In this document: in pieces, positions 1-42,696 of the stretch | Layout: each line of letters starts with the position of its first letter | Numbering within the stretch: the first letter of the stretch is position 1 | Source of the DNA: Merluccius polli | Taxonomy: Eukaryota; Chordata; Actinopteri; Gadiformes; Merlucciidae | DNA length: 64,000 bases | Direction of reading: 5' to 3' | Assembly: GCA_030340625.1 (NCBI GenBank) | Contig: JAOPHQ010000594.1 | Location: forward strand, 1-64,000 | Program-made: the position numbers and the translations under genes | Notes under the pieces: generated by a model | What the model saw: the letters and a program-made list of their open reading frames with translations, nothing else | What the model was told of the DNA's origin: nothing | The model's database searches: none

Positions 1-738
1 CACATTTGTGGTTTGGTGTCGATGAAGGGGTTACTTGAGCCATACTGGCAAAGGTACATAAGACAAAAGAGGTAAGCACTGTGCTACACTGTGTAAAATG
101 TTCTTGAGTCAATCCACCCTCTCATTCAAGGGTGATGTAAAAGTGATGGGTTGCATTGGAAACCCTCAAACAGAATACATACAATACATACATACAATAC
201 AATACATACATACATGTAACCATGTATGAAATTGACATTTCTCTCTAACCTTTTGATCCACTTAACATTGTAATGTAATGTCTCTTTTTTTTCTTTTAAT
301 GTCTATTGTTTTTTTTATTTTTACCCATCTAGGGACGGGTATTGCAAATTAGCATCAGCTATAAAATCAAGGGCGAAATACTGACTCACACATTGGGGGG
401 GGGGGGCCCATCGGGTCGGGAGTTTAGGGACTTCCAATTGTTAACTTTGAGCCAACCATGTATTCCACAATGTCTGGGAGGACAGCTTGAGCCACATAAA
501 GATGCACTTAAACGTTCAATTGTAAAAGCGCCGGAAAGTCAGATATGTGGACGTTACGCTGAAATATTGGGGGGGGGGGCTCTCTTTTAGCTCTCTGCTA
601 CAAATACTACAATGCAATACATCAGACAAATTGTACAATGTGTCAATGTATTTGTCCCCTATACAAATAGACCATGCCTACTAAGGATCTAGCTAAGTAA
701 CGCTGTAGCTAATCAGCTGCGTCGCCCGTCTCCGGCAG
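1..738 (+). other. mmp17: mmp17 intron (3' part)
   Basis: No exon found. Contains poly-G runs near 397-407 and 570-579, T-rich stretches near 287-320 and a short CATA-rich repeat near 177-214. Ends at the acceptor 737-738. Confidence 0.7.
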
Positions 739-30564
<29,826 letters not shown>

Positions 30565-31663
30565 TGAGAAAGTCAGAGGACCTGAAGGAGTTGAACTGAA
30601 ACCAGGAGGTCTGACGGCCAAGTCGCCGAGAAGCAAAGACTGGACCAGAGCCTGATTGGTGGAGAGCCAGGGGACAATCGATTTGAACCAACTGGACAGT
30701 TGTTTTTTTTTGTTGTTTTGAATCTCAGTTCGTCAAATTTTGTTTTGCTATTTTGCTGTCATTTCATATTCCACTTGCTGGACAGTGTTATTTCTTTTCC
30801 CTTAAAAGTAAAACAGGGATAACTGTAATTTCAGAGGGACCACTTGTCTCTTTTTAATCATATCTTTTTGCAGTTAATCACAAATGTGTGGGGCCATCTT
30901 ACTTGCCAAAATGTTGTAGAGCTTGTTGGCAATAATGCAGTGTTCCAAGGGCATAAACATTAGTGATGATCATGTCAACCAAGTTAATGTCAACAATTAG
31001 TCATAAATTTGTCTCTTTTTTAGACGAAAAAGCAACTTGCATTGAGTAAAAAGTATTAAGGAGCAGGTTAGGGGCTAGACAACTTGCACAAGGATGCTTA
31101 CAGGTAGGCTAGGGCAGTCAGGGATAGACCCAAGCCAACAATAATTTGGGAGATGCTAGCTAGTTGGTAGATAGATGGTAATCCTAATGGCATTCTAGGA
31201 TGTTGGTAACTGATTAGCATTGTTTGGTGGTAACAAAGTGCACAGGTTCATAAAAGTAGCTAGTTAGCATGTCGCAAAGACAGACGAAAGGCATGTTGGG
31301 ATGGTAAAAAGTACACACAAACACTGTCTTCAGGGATGCTCTGATGTAGATAGACGAAAGGCAACACAAACCACCACATGCTGTTTATTTATGGCTATTT
31401 CCGATAATTCCAACAAGTGCTTTAATATAATGCTTCTTCAATGTAATGCCAGGACTAGCCAGATGGTTGTTTTACTCTCTTTAAGGCAGTTTGCATACTT
31501 AGACTCCACAAGATCAGGGCTACAAGTACGTACAGGTGGCTCACAACGTTCGACAGTAGACTCTTACCTTTAACTTAGAACTGCGCTCAAAGAGATCTTT
31601 TGGCTCCCCGTTTTTGGCAGCATTGGATAAGTATTGGTTCTGTTGTATTTGTTTTTTTGGTGT

Positions 31664-31669
31664 AATAAA
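31664..31669 (+). terminator. candidate poly(A) signal AATAAA (mmp17)
   Basis: Canonical AATAAA about 1.1 kb after the stop, followed by a GT-rich stretch (GGTGGATTGTGATG) that could act as the downstream element. Confidence 0.45.
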
Positions 31670-32009
31670 CACAGGTGGATTGTGATGACCATGATTTATG
31701 GAAAATATAGATAACGATTATTTCATGATGTTCAGACCAACACACGCATTAGCCACCACTGGACAGTCCCCTTCCTCACTTCATGGCTAAGGGATGACAA
31801 AGAGGGCTGTCGGACATCTTGTAAACCTCCAAACTCGACAGCTGGATTGATTTGATGGATTTGTTCCTATACTGTTAAGAAATATTTACATACAATTTAA
31901 ATATAGACATTGATATATTTGAAACGAGAAGTCATGTGGCTGTTGGAAAACAACAACTGAGATATATAGATTTTGAGATGTTTTCTAATGTGAAATATTT
32001 TTGTAAAAA

Positions 32010-32020
32010 AATAAAATAAA
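32010..32020 (+). terminator. candidate distal poly(A) signal (mmp17)
   Basis: Two overlapping AATAAA hexamers in an A-rich run; an alternative or main 3' end of mmp17. Confidence 0.4.
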
Positions 32021-33519
32021 GAGAAACACTAACTTAAATTCGCAAGGTTATACGAGCATTTCTTTTAGAAAGCATAACAGAATATGATCAAACGAGACAG
32101 ACAGACAAATATGACAAAAATAAATGCATTAGAAATCTTGGCGCAGTTACAATATCTGTCTGTTGCTGTTTTTCTTTTCTTTTTTTCACCCTGACTGCCT
32201 AGAAACACCAAACTATGCAAACCGAACTCTGATCAATCATGACAGATTTCAAGAGTTAGTTTATTTTGTTGACCTAAGTTAGAAAGTTGTTTTCCCCATG
32301 TGTATGTTCCTTTCTGTCTAAGTCTACTTTTGCCTTTTAAAATCTGTAATTTCTAAATCCTTGTGTGTGTCTCCCATTGTCACGACTCATTGGCTCAAAG
32401 AAGTGAAGAGACACAGCCAATAAGAAGAGGAGGTTGATAATGCTCAGACCATTCTTCTAGGCTCAACACGGCTTCCTGAAGTATTAATCCACCAGATATG
32501 TCACGTTCACTTTTAAATAAGACAAATCAGGGGGGACTCAAATGAGGGGGGCTGCTGTAGGCTTTTCATGGGGATGGGAGGTCATAATGCCATTACAATA
32601 GCATTTCAGCTGTAGAGGAAGTTATGTTCACTAGAATTATTCAAATGTGTGGCATATTTTGCTGAATATCTGAATAGTATAGTAGAGATGGCCTTGGTAA
32701 AATTTTAATTTCATGGTGCATTTCATACCAAGAGGTGCCTTGCCAATGCCCAATCATATCTAAACAGTCACTTACTAAGTGAAAGCACAGTTCCTTTTGA
32801 CCTCTGTTGTAAATGTAAAAAATCTCCAAAAACCACATGCAGTGTATTTGAGCTAGCACGGCTAATCACTCCAAGTGTACAAAAACAAGCCTTTCTCTCT
32901 CTGCTGCTTACTCTGCTCAACCGTAGTTAGTCGCACATTTTATTGAGTTATGTGAATGATTGCCGTCTTAAAACGGTGGTCGTTCGAAGCACATTTCACC
33001 CGCATTGTACTCACTCACCAACCGTGGCCGTGTACTCCGTTGGATGGCGGGTTACAATGGCTAGACCCTCTCTGTGTTTATTTCTCTTGAGGGAGAGAGA
33101 TGCACTCATGTTGGTTCTGCACCATTATGTTGTTTTAGCTGAACAGGCTTACTTTCTGCACTTTGAGCACAGTGGGCGGTTAAAAGCCAGAGGAGAGCTA
33201 ATGTCAATCACTCTTTTCATTACATAAAAACAAATAAAAAGCAAAACGCAACCAATCGGTTGGATGAATACTTAATTCAAAATGTGGCGCTGATTTCCTC
33301 TACAAGGTCAATCTGCAGCCCAGGAGTGTTGGTCGCAAAAGTTCTGCTGCCCTTCAGATAGGTCGCACCCAGTGACAGGCAACTTCTGTGGACAAATGTT
33401 CAAAAAATCTTTGAAACCATCGTTTTCAATGCATTCAGCGCCACCATAAAATCAAAACCTAACAATAAAATCGATGCTTCCCCTATATGCTATGCTACCA
33501 ACCTTTTGTTGAGTTGATG

Positions 33520-34053
33520 CTAACCTAGCGTTTCTTGACTCGACTGGTGTGCGATCGCACACTCTCGATCACTTTCGTCTTGAACTCTGTCTGTATTCAT
33601 TAGTGGCAAACATTTAGTTTCCACTAATTGATTGACATCTGGACATGAGTAAGAAAGAGTTTGCCCCCCCTCTAAACCTTCTGTTCTGTGCGGTGTGGAG
33701 GCGGCAGTCCACAGCAGTCTAGATCTGGTCTCCTCTGTGAACACAACAAGTTGTGCCTCAGTTGTTTCCCTTGATGTGCCAGAAAACACTTCTGCATGCT
33801 TATGTTTGTGACCACCGACAGATGGAACAGACGTCTGAGTGTGTAGAATGCTATCGATCCTCACCCTGGGGACCTCTCCTCCACACACAGGGTCCGGGCA
33901 GAGCCGGAACCGATGAATAAGTGGTGCCAACAGACAACAGCCACCATGACTTGAATACCCCAGACTGGAAGAATGCCCCGAAGACACGAGCATCTGTGTG
34001 AATTGGTAGGGACCGTCAGTGGAGAAAGAAAAGCGGCTTACATAGTCACACAC
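33520..34053 (-). other. unassigned 177-codon open frame
   Basis: The longest minus-strand frame of mixed composition between the two genes. It opens on GTG directly after a stop, so it has no ATG at its 5' end and could be an exon only if spliced. Sequence is Ser/Thr/Glu-rich with several Cys and His and no recognised domain. Neighbouring sequence gives no promoter or clear partner exon. It may be a chance frame or a transposon relic. Confidence 0.2.
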
Positions 34054-34288
34054 TCACAAACACCACCTGCCCATTTGGCAGATATCTTAGATTTTTTTTC
34101 AATGAAATGAAATGCTAATGCTGGCAGATGTGGCTAATACATGAGGATTCCCAGCTGCCATAATCTCTACAGCCCACCCCCATGTCGCCTGGGAATAGGT
34201 CTATGATGGAGAAGTGGTTGGCAGCCACCAAGCAGCAAAGGGTGGAGGTTTTCTGTGTGCCCATTGGATTGAGGAGGGAAACTAGAAG

Positions 34289-34475
34289 AGAGACACTTTT
34301 CAGAGAGGCGTCATCCTAGGAGAAACACAGGTGTCGCATCATAACACTAATTATGGTTCTGCTACTTTTATGTACCAGGGCACGTGGTAGTCGACTAACC
34401 TAGTGAAGGTAAGTCTACTACCCGTGCCCTGGTACATGAAAGGAGCAGACCCATAATTAGTGTTGAGCGATACCG
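34289..34475. mobile_element. palindromic MITE (AACACAGGTGTCG family), copy 1
   Basis: AACACAGGTGTCGCATCATA, CACTAATTATGG, TTTTATGTACCAGGGCACG on the left are mirrored by CGTGCCCTGGTACATGAAAG, CCATAATTAGTG on the right, with a loop of about 35 bases. The right outer end is lost. Confidence 0.8.
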
Positions 34476-36364
34476 GTCGTCCACAGCCAGGGCCTCCAGT
34501 TGAAGATGGGTCAAGGAAGGCTGTTTCAGGCTTGAACAACGGCAGTGTTGGAAGTGTTGCCAACTTGGACAGCGTGTCCACAATCATCAGGATCGTGGTC
34601 TTCAACTTCCAGTCAAGTTAAGCCTCAGTTGAACTCCGTGGTCTAATAGTCTATGCTCTCATAGTGAACAGCACACCTCTCTTTCTATTCCCCAACACAA
34701 CAGGAGTGGTGATCCGGGCGTTGGCATTCCAAAGTGTGTTGGAAAAAGAAAGTGTTTGTCTGCCCTGCAACACGCTTCTGGTGGCCGAGTCACGAGGTAT
34801 GTGAGTGTACACATGTATTCACAAACACAATCTACTGTAACAACACACTGTAAGAAAACACAGCAAAATGTGTTGACCCAAATGACACATTTCAGCTGCA
34901 AAATTCTATAAATAATAGACAAAATACGATGAATGCAACACATGTTTGTTTTTTGATGTCATGACACTTTATTCTGGGTACTCCCACATCTTAAGCCTTG
35001 TGCTGGTGCAATTTGTTAATAGTATAAACATTAGCATGTATCATAACAGCCAAGTAAAGTTTCAGCATTGACTATTATTATCTTCAAAATAACTTTACCA
35101 AAAAGGATTGATACATAAAGAATAACATACAAAGATATCTTGTAACAAATTCCTTTGAGGTATCTCACTGACGTATATACAATTAAAACCAACCTTAAAA
35201 TCACTACAACAAGAAAGAAGACGTAGGTATTACAGTTTATACCACATTCTGTCTATGTTTGATCAATGGGGCTACAACATCACAATTTTTTAACAAACAC
35301 AAAAAAACATCACATGATGACAAACACATACATGACCGGTTTTATGTAATCATGTAAGTTTTGCTTATTTAAGTTTGTTTATGTAAAAAATAATATTAAT
35401 ATTGTAATAGTGTATTAGTCTCCTTCACAATATCACTGGTTGAAATTATTCAGCAACAAACAAAATTACTTTTACTGAATGATGAAAAAAGAAAAACTTG
35501 CACATAAGGGTTGTCTTGACTATTAAAATGTGCTTAGCATGAACATTAACAGGCTGTTGTTCTCATTATATTTTCATATATATTAAGTAGATCACAGTTT
35601 CTTTAACTGTGTTAGACATTGAGTGGGAATCTCAACATTCATCAAGGGCCCCAAACAAAAATTGAGTCAGCCTCTGATTCTCACAGCCTTCAATAGTTGG
35701 GTAGGTTGCTGTTCTTCTGTCTCTTCTTCACACTTTATTGAAAAAAAATCTTTTTATATCTGGTGATGGAATGACTCATGCTCATTTTGTTGAAATGGAC
35801 ATGGCCAGTATCGAGACTTGTTATTACTGATCTCTCCAACGAAACAACTCAAAGGGGCAATGTTTTTCTCCTGCTATTATTGTCAAAGAATACTCATCTA
35901 CGTCTTGGGGAAGACTCCCATTGTTGCCTTAAAAACACATATAAATAAGTCAGGGCCAAGCAGTACTTTCTCCTGAAACGCCATTGATGAGCATCAGTGC
36001 AGTTGAGGGAGTAAACAAACCCTTTATTTCCTTACACACGAGAGAAAGTGTTTTTCGGAAAAAAGTGTTTTAGACACTTCTTGACTATTTCTAAGGACTC
36101 TCTGTAAAGTGGTGTAAACTAAGACAAGCCCTGACAAGTACAAAACCTGCAATGCCTTTATTGTAATATAACAGATCACTGCAATGTATCTGAATGTTGT
36201 ATTGATTGACACAATAGTGCCACACTATGGGGTGCCGTTTGTAAAGCCGCTCACGCTGAAAATAAAAGCAACATTTTGTCACATTTAGCTTCAAACAATG
36301 TTTAAAAAACTGGTGTGAATTTTTGAGAGTCACTTTTTTGCACATTTACAACAATATTTGTCAA

Positions 36365-36745
36365 CTTAGAGATATTTTAAATAGTTAAATCCAAATATTA
36401 AATGTTACACCTAAATGTTAAATGTTAAATCTAAATGCTAAATCTAAATGTTAAATTTAAATCTAAATCTAAATGTTAAATCTAAATGTTAAATCTCAAT
36501 CTAAATCTAAATGTTAAATCTAAATGTTAAATCTAAATCTAAATGTTAAATCTAAATCTAAATGTTAAATATAAATATAAATGTTAAATCTAAATGTTAA
36601 ATCTAAATGTAAATCTAAATGTTAAATCTAAATGTTAAATCTAATCTTAAATGTTAAATCTCAATCTAAATCTAAATGTGAAATCTAAATGATAAATATA
36701 AATATAAATGCTAAATATAAATATAAATGTTAAATCTAAATGTTT
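36365..36745 (+). repeat. minisatellite arm (AAATCTAAATGTT)n
   Basis: About 30 variants of AAATCTAAATGTT and its 6-base sub-unit AAATCT; the inverted counterpart is 37385-37690. Confidence 0.92.
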
Positions 36746-37384
36746 CGGGTGAAACTAAATATTTAGCTAATATGCAAATTCAAATGCCGGTAACCGGAAG
36801 TACCAAAACAAAAGCTCGAGGAGGTCAGAGTGTGTTTATAGTGTCAAATAATGAATAAAAAACATCTCATCTGGGGAAATGGACTCTTGGACATGGATTA
36901 TCATGATAATAACTACCTAAAATAACAAACACGTTTGGAAAACTTTATTTGAAGAGTACTTTGAGTTTTAGTGTCATTTTTATGAAGGGTGTGGGACTTA
37001 TGACCTGTAGCCACTATAGCCAGCCACGAGGGGGCTCACTTTGACTGATCTGTCATGTTCGCTTGCGTAAAGGCAGCAAGACCTTACCCTCGCCCGCCTC
37101 CACCCGGTACACTCTACTGTCGCCATGGTGGCGCTGCGAAAATGTCAGGAGAATCGGCGTTAGCAGAGAACATCGGCAGAGCTGTTTTGGCGGCAATTCG
37201 TTATTTTAGGTAGTTATTATCACGATGATCCATGTCCAAGAGTCCATTTCCCCAAATGAGATGGTTTTTATTCGTTATTTGACACTATAAACACACTCTG
37301 ACCTCCTCAAGCTTTTATTTTGGTACTTCCGGTTACCGGCATTTGAATTTGCATATTAGCTAAATATTTAGTTTCACCCGAAAC

Positions 37385-37690
37385 ATTTATATTTAACATT
37401 TATATTTATATTTATATTTAACATTTATATTTATATTTAACATTTAGATTTCACATTTAGATTTAGATTGAGATTTAACATTTAAGATTTATATTTAACA
37501 TTTAGATTTAGATTTAACATTTAGATTTAACATTTATATTTATATTTAACATTTATATTTATATTTAACATTTAGATTTAACATTTAGATTTAGATTGAG
37601 ATTTAACATTTAGATTTAACATTTAGATTTAGATTTAAATGTAACATTTAGATTTAGCATTTAGATTTAACATTTAGGTGTAACATTTAA
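37385..37690 (+). repeat. minisatellite arm (AACATTTAGATTT)n, inverted
   Basis: Reverse complement of the 36365-36745 arm, somewhat shorter and with more ATATTT variants. Confidence 0.92.
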
Positions 37691-38622
37691 TATTTGGATT
37701 TAACTATTTTAAATATCTCTAAGTTGACAAATATTGTTGTAAATGTGCAAAAAAGTGACTCAAAAATTCACACCAGTTTTTTTAAACATTGTTTGAAGCT
37801 AAATGTGACAGAATGTTGCTTTTATTTTCAGCGTGAGCGGCTTTACAAACGGCACCCCATACCACACTGCCCATTGCATTGCAGTTGCATCATCTGATCA
37901 TCTGAATGAAATTGATTGATTGATTGATTGATTAATTAATTAATTAATTAACAGTAAAGAATACATGAAAAATCCAACGAAAAATGTGGCAATTAGAGAC
38001 AGATAGCAAAAAACAATAACTTCATTCCTACACCACAATGCTTGAATGCATTCCAGTGTAGGTGGTTTAGGTGGCAAAAGGGGAAAGAGTTAATTTAGCA
38101 GTAACACCACCTGAAAACCTCAGCTTCCGCAAGATAACAAAAAAAAAAAAATTCCAGCAGTGAAGAAGTTCACTACATGGTTCTTCTAAATAGAATGGTA
38201 AATGTAGAAATGTCAGTGGTTACATGAAAAAATCATCTGCAATGCCTGCTGGAGGTAGCAATATTCTCTGTGACTTGATTTATGTTTATATATCTATTTT
38301 TGATTTGTGTGAAGTATGTTTTTAGACAAAAATATGCACCGGTGGCACTGAGAATAAACATCTAGACAGTTTGCAAAATGCATTACATCTTAAAACATTA
38401 CATGTGAGCAGGATAAAAACATTGCTGCATGAAGGATTTTCTTTATGAAATACAATTTATTTGGGTCTTTGGGTCTCTGACATCAGATCTCGAAAGGCTA
38501 TGTATCCATCCCTATAAAAAGTCATGTTGGCAATAATGTTCTGCCCAGTTGCAATTCGCCATTACGATCACGATCGTCGTTTGTGATTGCACAATGGTCG
38601 TGTTCGATGAATTTCAACAGGG

Positions 38623-38671
38623 AATTTCAACAGGGAAGTGCTGTCTCAAGACAGCACTTCCTGTTGAAATT
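38623..38671. repeat. near-perfect hairpin with tiny loop
   Basis: AATTTCAACAGGGAAGTGCT...GTCT then CA then AGACAGCACTTCCTGTTGAAA..TT: a stem of about 23 pairs with a single extra G and about 2 loop bases. Confidence 0.85.
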
Positions 38672-39440
38672 CACACATGAATGACGAATGACGAACGAAT
38701 GAATGTATCCATTTAATACTTTTTTGAATAATACTTTTTTGACAATCTGCTGTGTGTAAAATATTGAGGAAATTGCTAATAATCTAGTATATACAGTATA
38801 ATATCCTGGTAATGTGTAACATTTTTCTGAATCATGCCCTACAACTTTTAGTTGGTGTGCCTTAAATTTCTGGTTGGGATCATGGTGTGCCTTATCCCCA
38901 TAAAGGTTGAAAACTTACTAGCATTTGTAGTCCCACCAGGATCATTCCTAGGTTCTCACCTCTTTACAGTCAACATGCTCTCCTCTGTCTAGGGAACCAC
39001 CCTTGATAGATGAGAGAGCCCTTGTGTGGCAATTCCCTACACACCAACAACAAAAATAGGCTAACCTCACCCATATTACTGATTAAAGTAAGGATTCAGA
39101 GTTCAACATTTGGCTTGATTTTCAAAGGCTTACCTGGTTCGGGCAAGCTCTACTGTATCCCTTTATTCCTTATTTCATTCATCAGAGCATCTCCTGGGCT
39201 GTCAGAGGAGTAACAAAGACAAGAGAATGTGAAAGAGGTACCTTCAGGAAGAAGTTTTTCATCCATTACACTGAACTCTGCAGGTATGACCCGACTCAAG
39301 CTCATGCTTGCTCTTCTTCTGTCTAGTGGCCCTGAGGACCTGACCTCCAGAATCTTCTGCTGTTGATCTCTCATAATGTCTGGAGTTTTTTAATTCATAT
39401 CTCTATGGTAGCATTGAGGTTATCTTAGACTCACAGCCCC

Positions 39441-39590
39441 TGTTCGAATTGGTGCACTTTGGTGCCAGATATAATGTATTTTGTAGTGTTGTCCAAAATG
39501 TGAGCGTACAAATCTGGTTCCCTATATAGTGCACTCCTTAATACCCATAATGCACTGTAAAAGAAGTGTACAAATGATGTACACTTATTA
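39441..39590. repeat. dispersed repeat (TATAGTGCACT family), copy 1
   Basis: TTTTGTAGTGTTGTCC, ACAAATCTGGTTCCCT, ATAGTGCACT and ACCCATAATGCACT occur in the same order, inverted, at 46405-46530. Similar CTATATAG(T/A)G words lie at 39740-39770 and 43790-43870. Confidence 0.7.
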
Positions 39591-42500
39591 ATGCATTATA
39601 TCCCATGATGCATAGCAGTTTTCATTGTTATCGGATTCATCCAACAGAGATGGATGCAGAGGCAGATGTTCTTTATAAAAAATGAGCTGTCATGCTGATG
39701 GATTTCTGGTGCATAATTAGTGTCCTCATACTTATTCCCTAAATAGTGTAGTGTTCACTATATAGGGAATAGGGAATGACGGAACAGCTGAGCCAATTTT
39801 AAAATAGCCATAGTAGTACACCTTGAATACTCACTAGCCTTGTGGGACCACATAATGTCCCACAAGGGTGATTTCTGGGTTCTTCTCATCTCTTCATCTG
39901 TACACCTTTCAATATCATCCACCTCAGCCCCAGACTCAATGTAAATGTATCACTTTGGACTAAGAAACCCAAAAAGAATAAGAACTCAAAGACTCTCGGA
40001 AACAAGACTTTGAATAACTCAGAAGGTAGCATATGAACTTCGGGAAAAACCACTGAATGCTAGGATACGCATAAGGTGTATCATACATTATACAAGGTGT
40101 AGACTCAAACAAAGCAAAACTGAGAACTGAAATACACACTTCACAGGTGAAACTGAAAATGACTAACACCAAAATACTGAACAGATCCACCTTTTTGCAA
40201 AACGAGGGAGTTTGTATGTGGTGATTTACTAGGCAAAAACTAAACAGAGTCTGGTCGCAGTTCATTTACCACTTTTGTAATTTAGCTAACTTGATGACTA
40301 TGCCCCCCATAGTCATCAAGAGCATGAGGGGCAAGGGTTAACTCTTACTGACATGGTTAACACCTTTACAATTTGTAGCAGCATTAGAGTGTAGGCCTAC
40401 AGGCAATAGAAAATGAAAGCTAAAAACAAATTGAACAGAAAATGTTGTAAAAGGAAAGGTTTAATTGTAATGGTTTTAAGTCAACCAATCTAAAACCACC
40501 CACCCATGAATACTTTCACACTCTCTATTATCATTAAATTCATAGAGGCTGCTTCTGGTCTTCATTTCCTCCATGGCTGGAGCGCCCCCCACCACCCCTC
40601 AAATTGTTCCCCAGAACAAGCGAGACCGCCGGTGTATTTTGGATCACACTGGCAGCGGTTTTAGTCAGAGAGTGAGAAAACACAGTTATGTTTTATTTGT
40701 GTTGTGTGGACTCTCTTGTTTCCTTCAGGGGTTGACTTGCTAGCAACTCTCACGTAAACAAACTAGTTTGTTCTGGCATCGCACCCCTTAACCGATGCAA
40801 CACACCCTAGGCAGAGAAAGCACATGTTTATTTTCTGGCTGTAAGGTGCCCAATAAGAGCCGATCATGTTGAGCCAATGTTTAAATATTCTACCATTGTC
40901 TATATTAATAACCGTCGAAATTGCAGGCGGTTTTAAACTGGTAATTAATGTTGGCAATTGATACAAGATATTATAATTGCTCTTCACCCATATATGCCAA
41001 CACAATACACAACACAATACCTGGCTTACCTTGTCATCGCATGAAATATATTTTCACAGGTGTTTGGATGGAAAAAACAAGTCCTTTCCAATAAACACAA
41101 GGTGCATCCTCTTGGGGAACAAAGCATATTACAATATGTATTAGTGAGCTGAAACATGAAGCAGTTGCTGTTTGTGTGAAATGCTTTTTCACAGTGGATT
41201 AAGGAAATGGACCCATACATTCCTAGTAAATATATAGTACTGATTTATAATGAGTAGTTGTGTCAGCGCTTCAAAATGATTAACGTGCCAATTATAAGCT
41301 TTTACAATACACATCCGCAGAAGTATATCTAAATATAATACAGTAAACATATTTACTATATATTATAGTTAACAACAATTGTCCATAGCATTGCAATCAT
41401 ACCTTTAGGTATAATTACAATAATTTCATTCTCACACTAATTAATCACACACCATGTCATCCCTCAAGCATCATATGTGAAGGGACAGAGGAAGTAAACA
41501 AACAGGTTTCCAGGCACAGTTCCCTCTTGCTCGGGTACTAGTGCCACTGCATAGGGTCACCAGAGGGAATCTAGCACTCATGGAAACAGATGGTATATGT
41601 CCTGACAAACTGCTCAGTATTGCTTGGGTCTCCCTGGGGTGGGGCTCCTTGGGGCTCGGCTACTGCAGTGGCATCTTAAATCTCCCCCACTTTGGCTGAC
41701 AGTGTCAGTTGGCCTCTTGAGTGAGCCTCAAGCCTATAGTGAGCCTAATTTAGCACTAGGTGTCACGTTGTCATGTTGATGAGCTATTACAAGCCATTCC
41801 AAAATATATATGTTTCTGACATCAAGTGGGAGTGTCCACCCTGATGTATGATGGATGGATCAACATCAGCCTAACAGTTGATACAGTCCGCCAATCAACT
41901 CCTTCCAGACGGTTGGACACTCTCACATTGTGATGTCAAAAAGGGATGGATTTTGAAAGCGGGTGGTGAAATAGGGGTCCTTTAACACACAGTTGTGGAG
42001 CCAAGAGAGCCTGATAAAATTAATAAAAACTTCCACTGCTGGTTCTAATGGTGTTGTAGATGTGTGTCATTCCAAGGTTGCTTTGAAACCAGTACAATAT
42101 AAAAATAATACAGTAATAAGAAGTTTATAACAAGAAGTTTGCATTTCTGTATAGACCTTATTCACCTAGCGGCCGTATTGGTTGGTAAATCTTTGGCAAC
42201 CATGTTATGTTTCATTTCCCCACCCAGGTAGCATTCTGAATGCATTTTCATTGAGTTTTAATAGGTTCCCCAAAGGTTCTTGAAGGTTTCCCCACCCAAC
42301 TAACCAATAGGTCACTAGGTGAATAGTCCATTGTTGGCACTCCGGGGAGCTGTCGTCTCCCTTGCTATCTGCTCTTGACCTCATTACCAGACAGGATGAT
42401 GCCAGCTAAATGCTGTGTGATCTCTACAGTGGCAGGCCTTGGGTAACAACACTGTCACACATTCCTCTCATTACACATACTGACACCACACTCTTTTTGT

Positions 42501-42696
42501 CCTTTTGATGATGTTCTCAAGGAGACTCTTCCAGTCCCCATCTTCTCCTTCTCCTGCTCCAGAGTTGATTTGACGCGCTACTTGTGGTAATGATGTTTTA
42601 TTCTGTGAAGTTCGTGCCCGCCAGTGTGCCACTTACTGCACAGTATGTCCCTGCCTGCTGTGTCAATAAACCTGTTTTGCAGAGTTGTATTCATAG

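Larger units (their letters stand above)
30565..32020 (+). other. mmp17: mmp17 probable 3' UTR
   Basis: About 1.45 kb after the mmp17 stop with no coding signal. AATAAA hexamers occur at 31664-31669 and at 32010-32020 (two overlapping in an A-rich run), so the transcript probably ends shortly after one of these. UTR extent is inferred from the hexamers only. Confidence 0.55.
32021..36226. other. intergenic DNA between mmp17 and the fold-back element
   Basis: No recognised gene. AT-rich, with the unassigned frame at 33520-34053 and a palindromic MITE at 34289-34475. Confidence 0.6.
36227..37860. mobile_element. large fold-back (hairpin) element, 1.6 kb
   Basis: Outer ends ATGGGGTGCCGTTTGTAAAG at 36227 and its complement ending at 37860, flanked by (G/A)CCACACT on both sides (36219-36226, 37861-37868), close to an 8-bp duplication. 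Arms of about 670-700 bases are inverted copies throughout, including a minisatellite of TAAATCTAAATGT-like units (36365-36745 and 37385-37690) and an inner block with GAAATGGACTCTTGGACATG (36876) and its complement (37230). The loop, about 36931-37189, is GC-richer. No coding frame. Confidence 0.85.
37869..42696. other. intergenic DNA
   Basis: No gene recognised. Holds a short hairpin at 38623-38671, a dispersed repeat at 39441-39590 and otherwise AT-rich unique-looking sequence. Confidence 0.6.
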
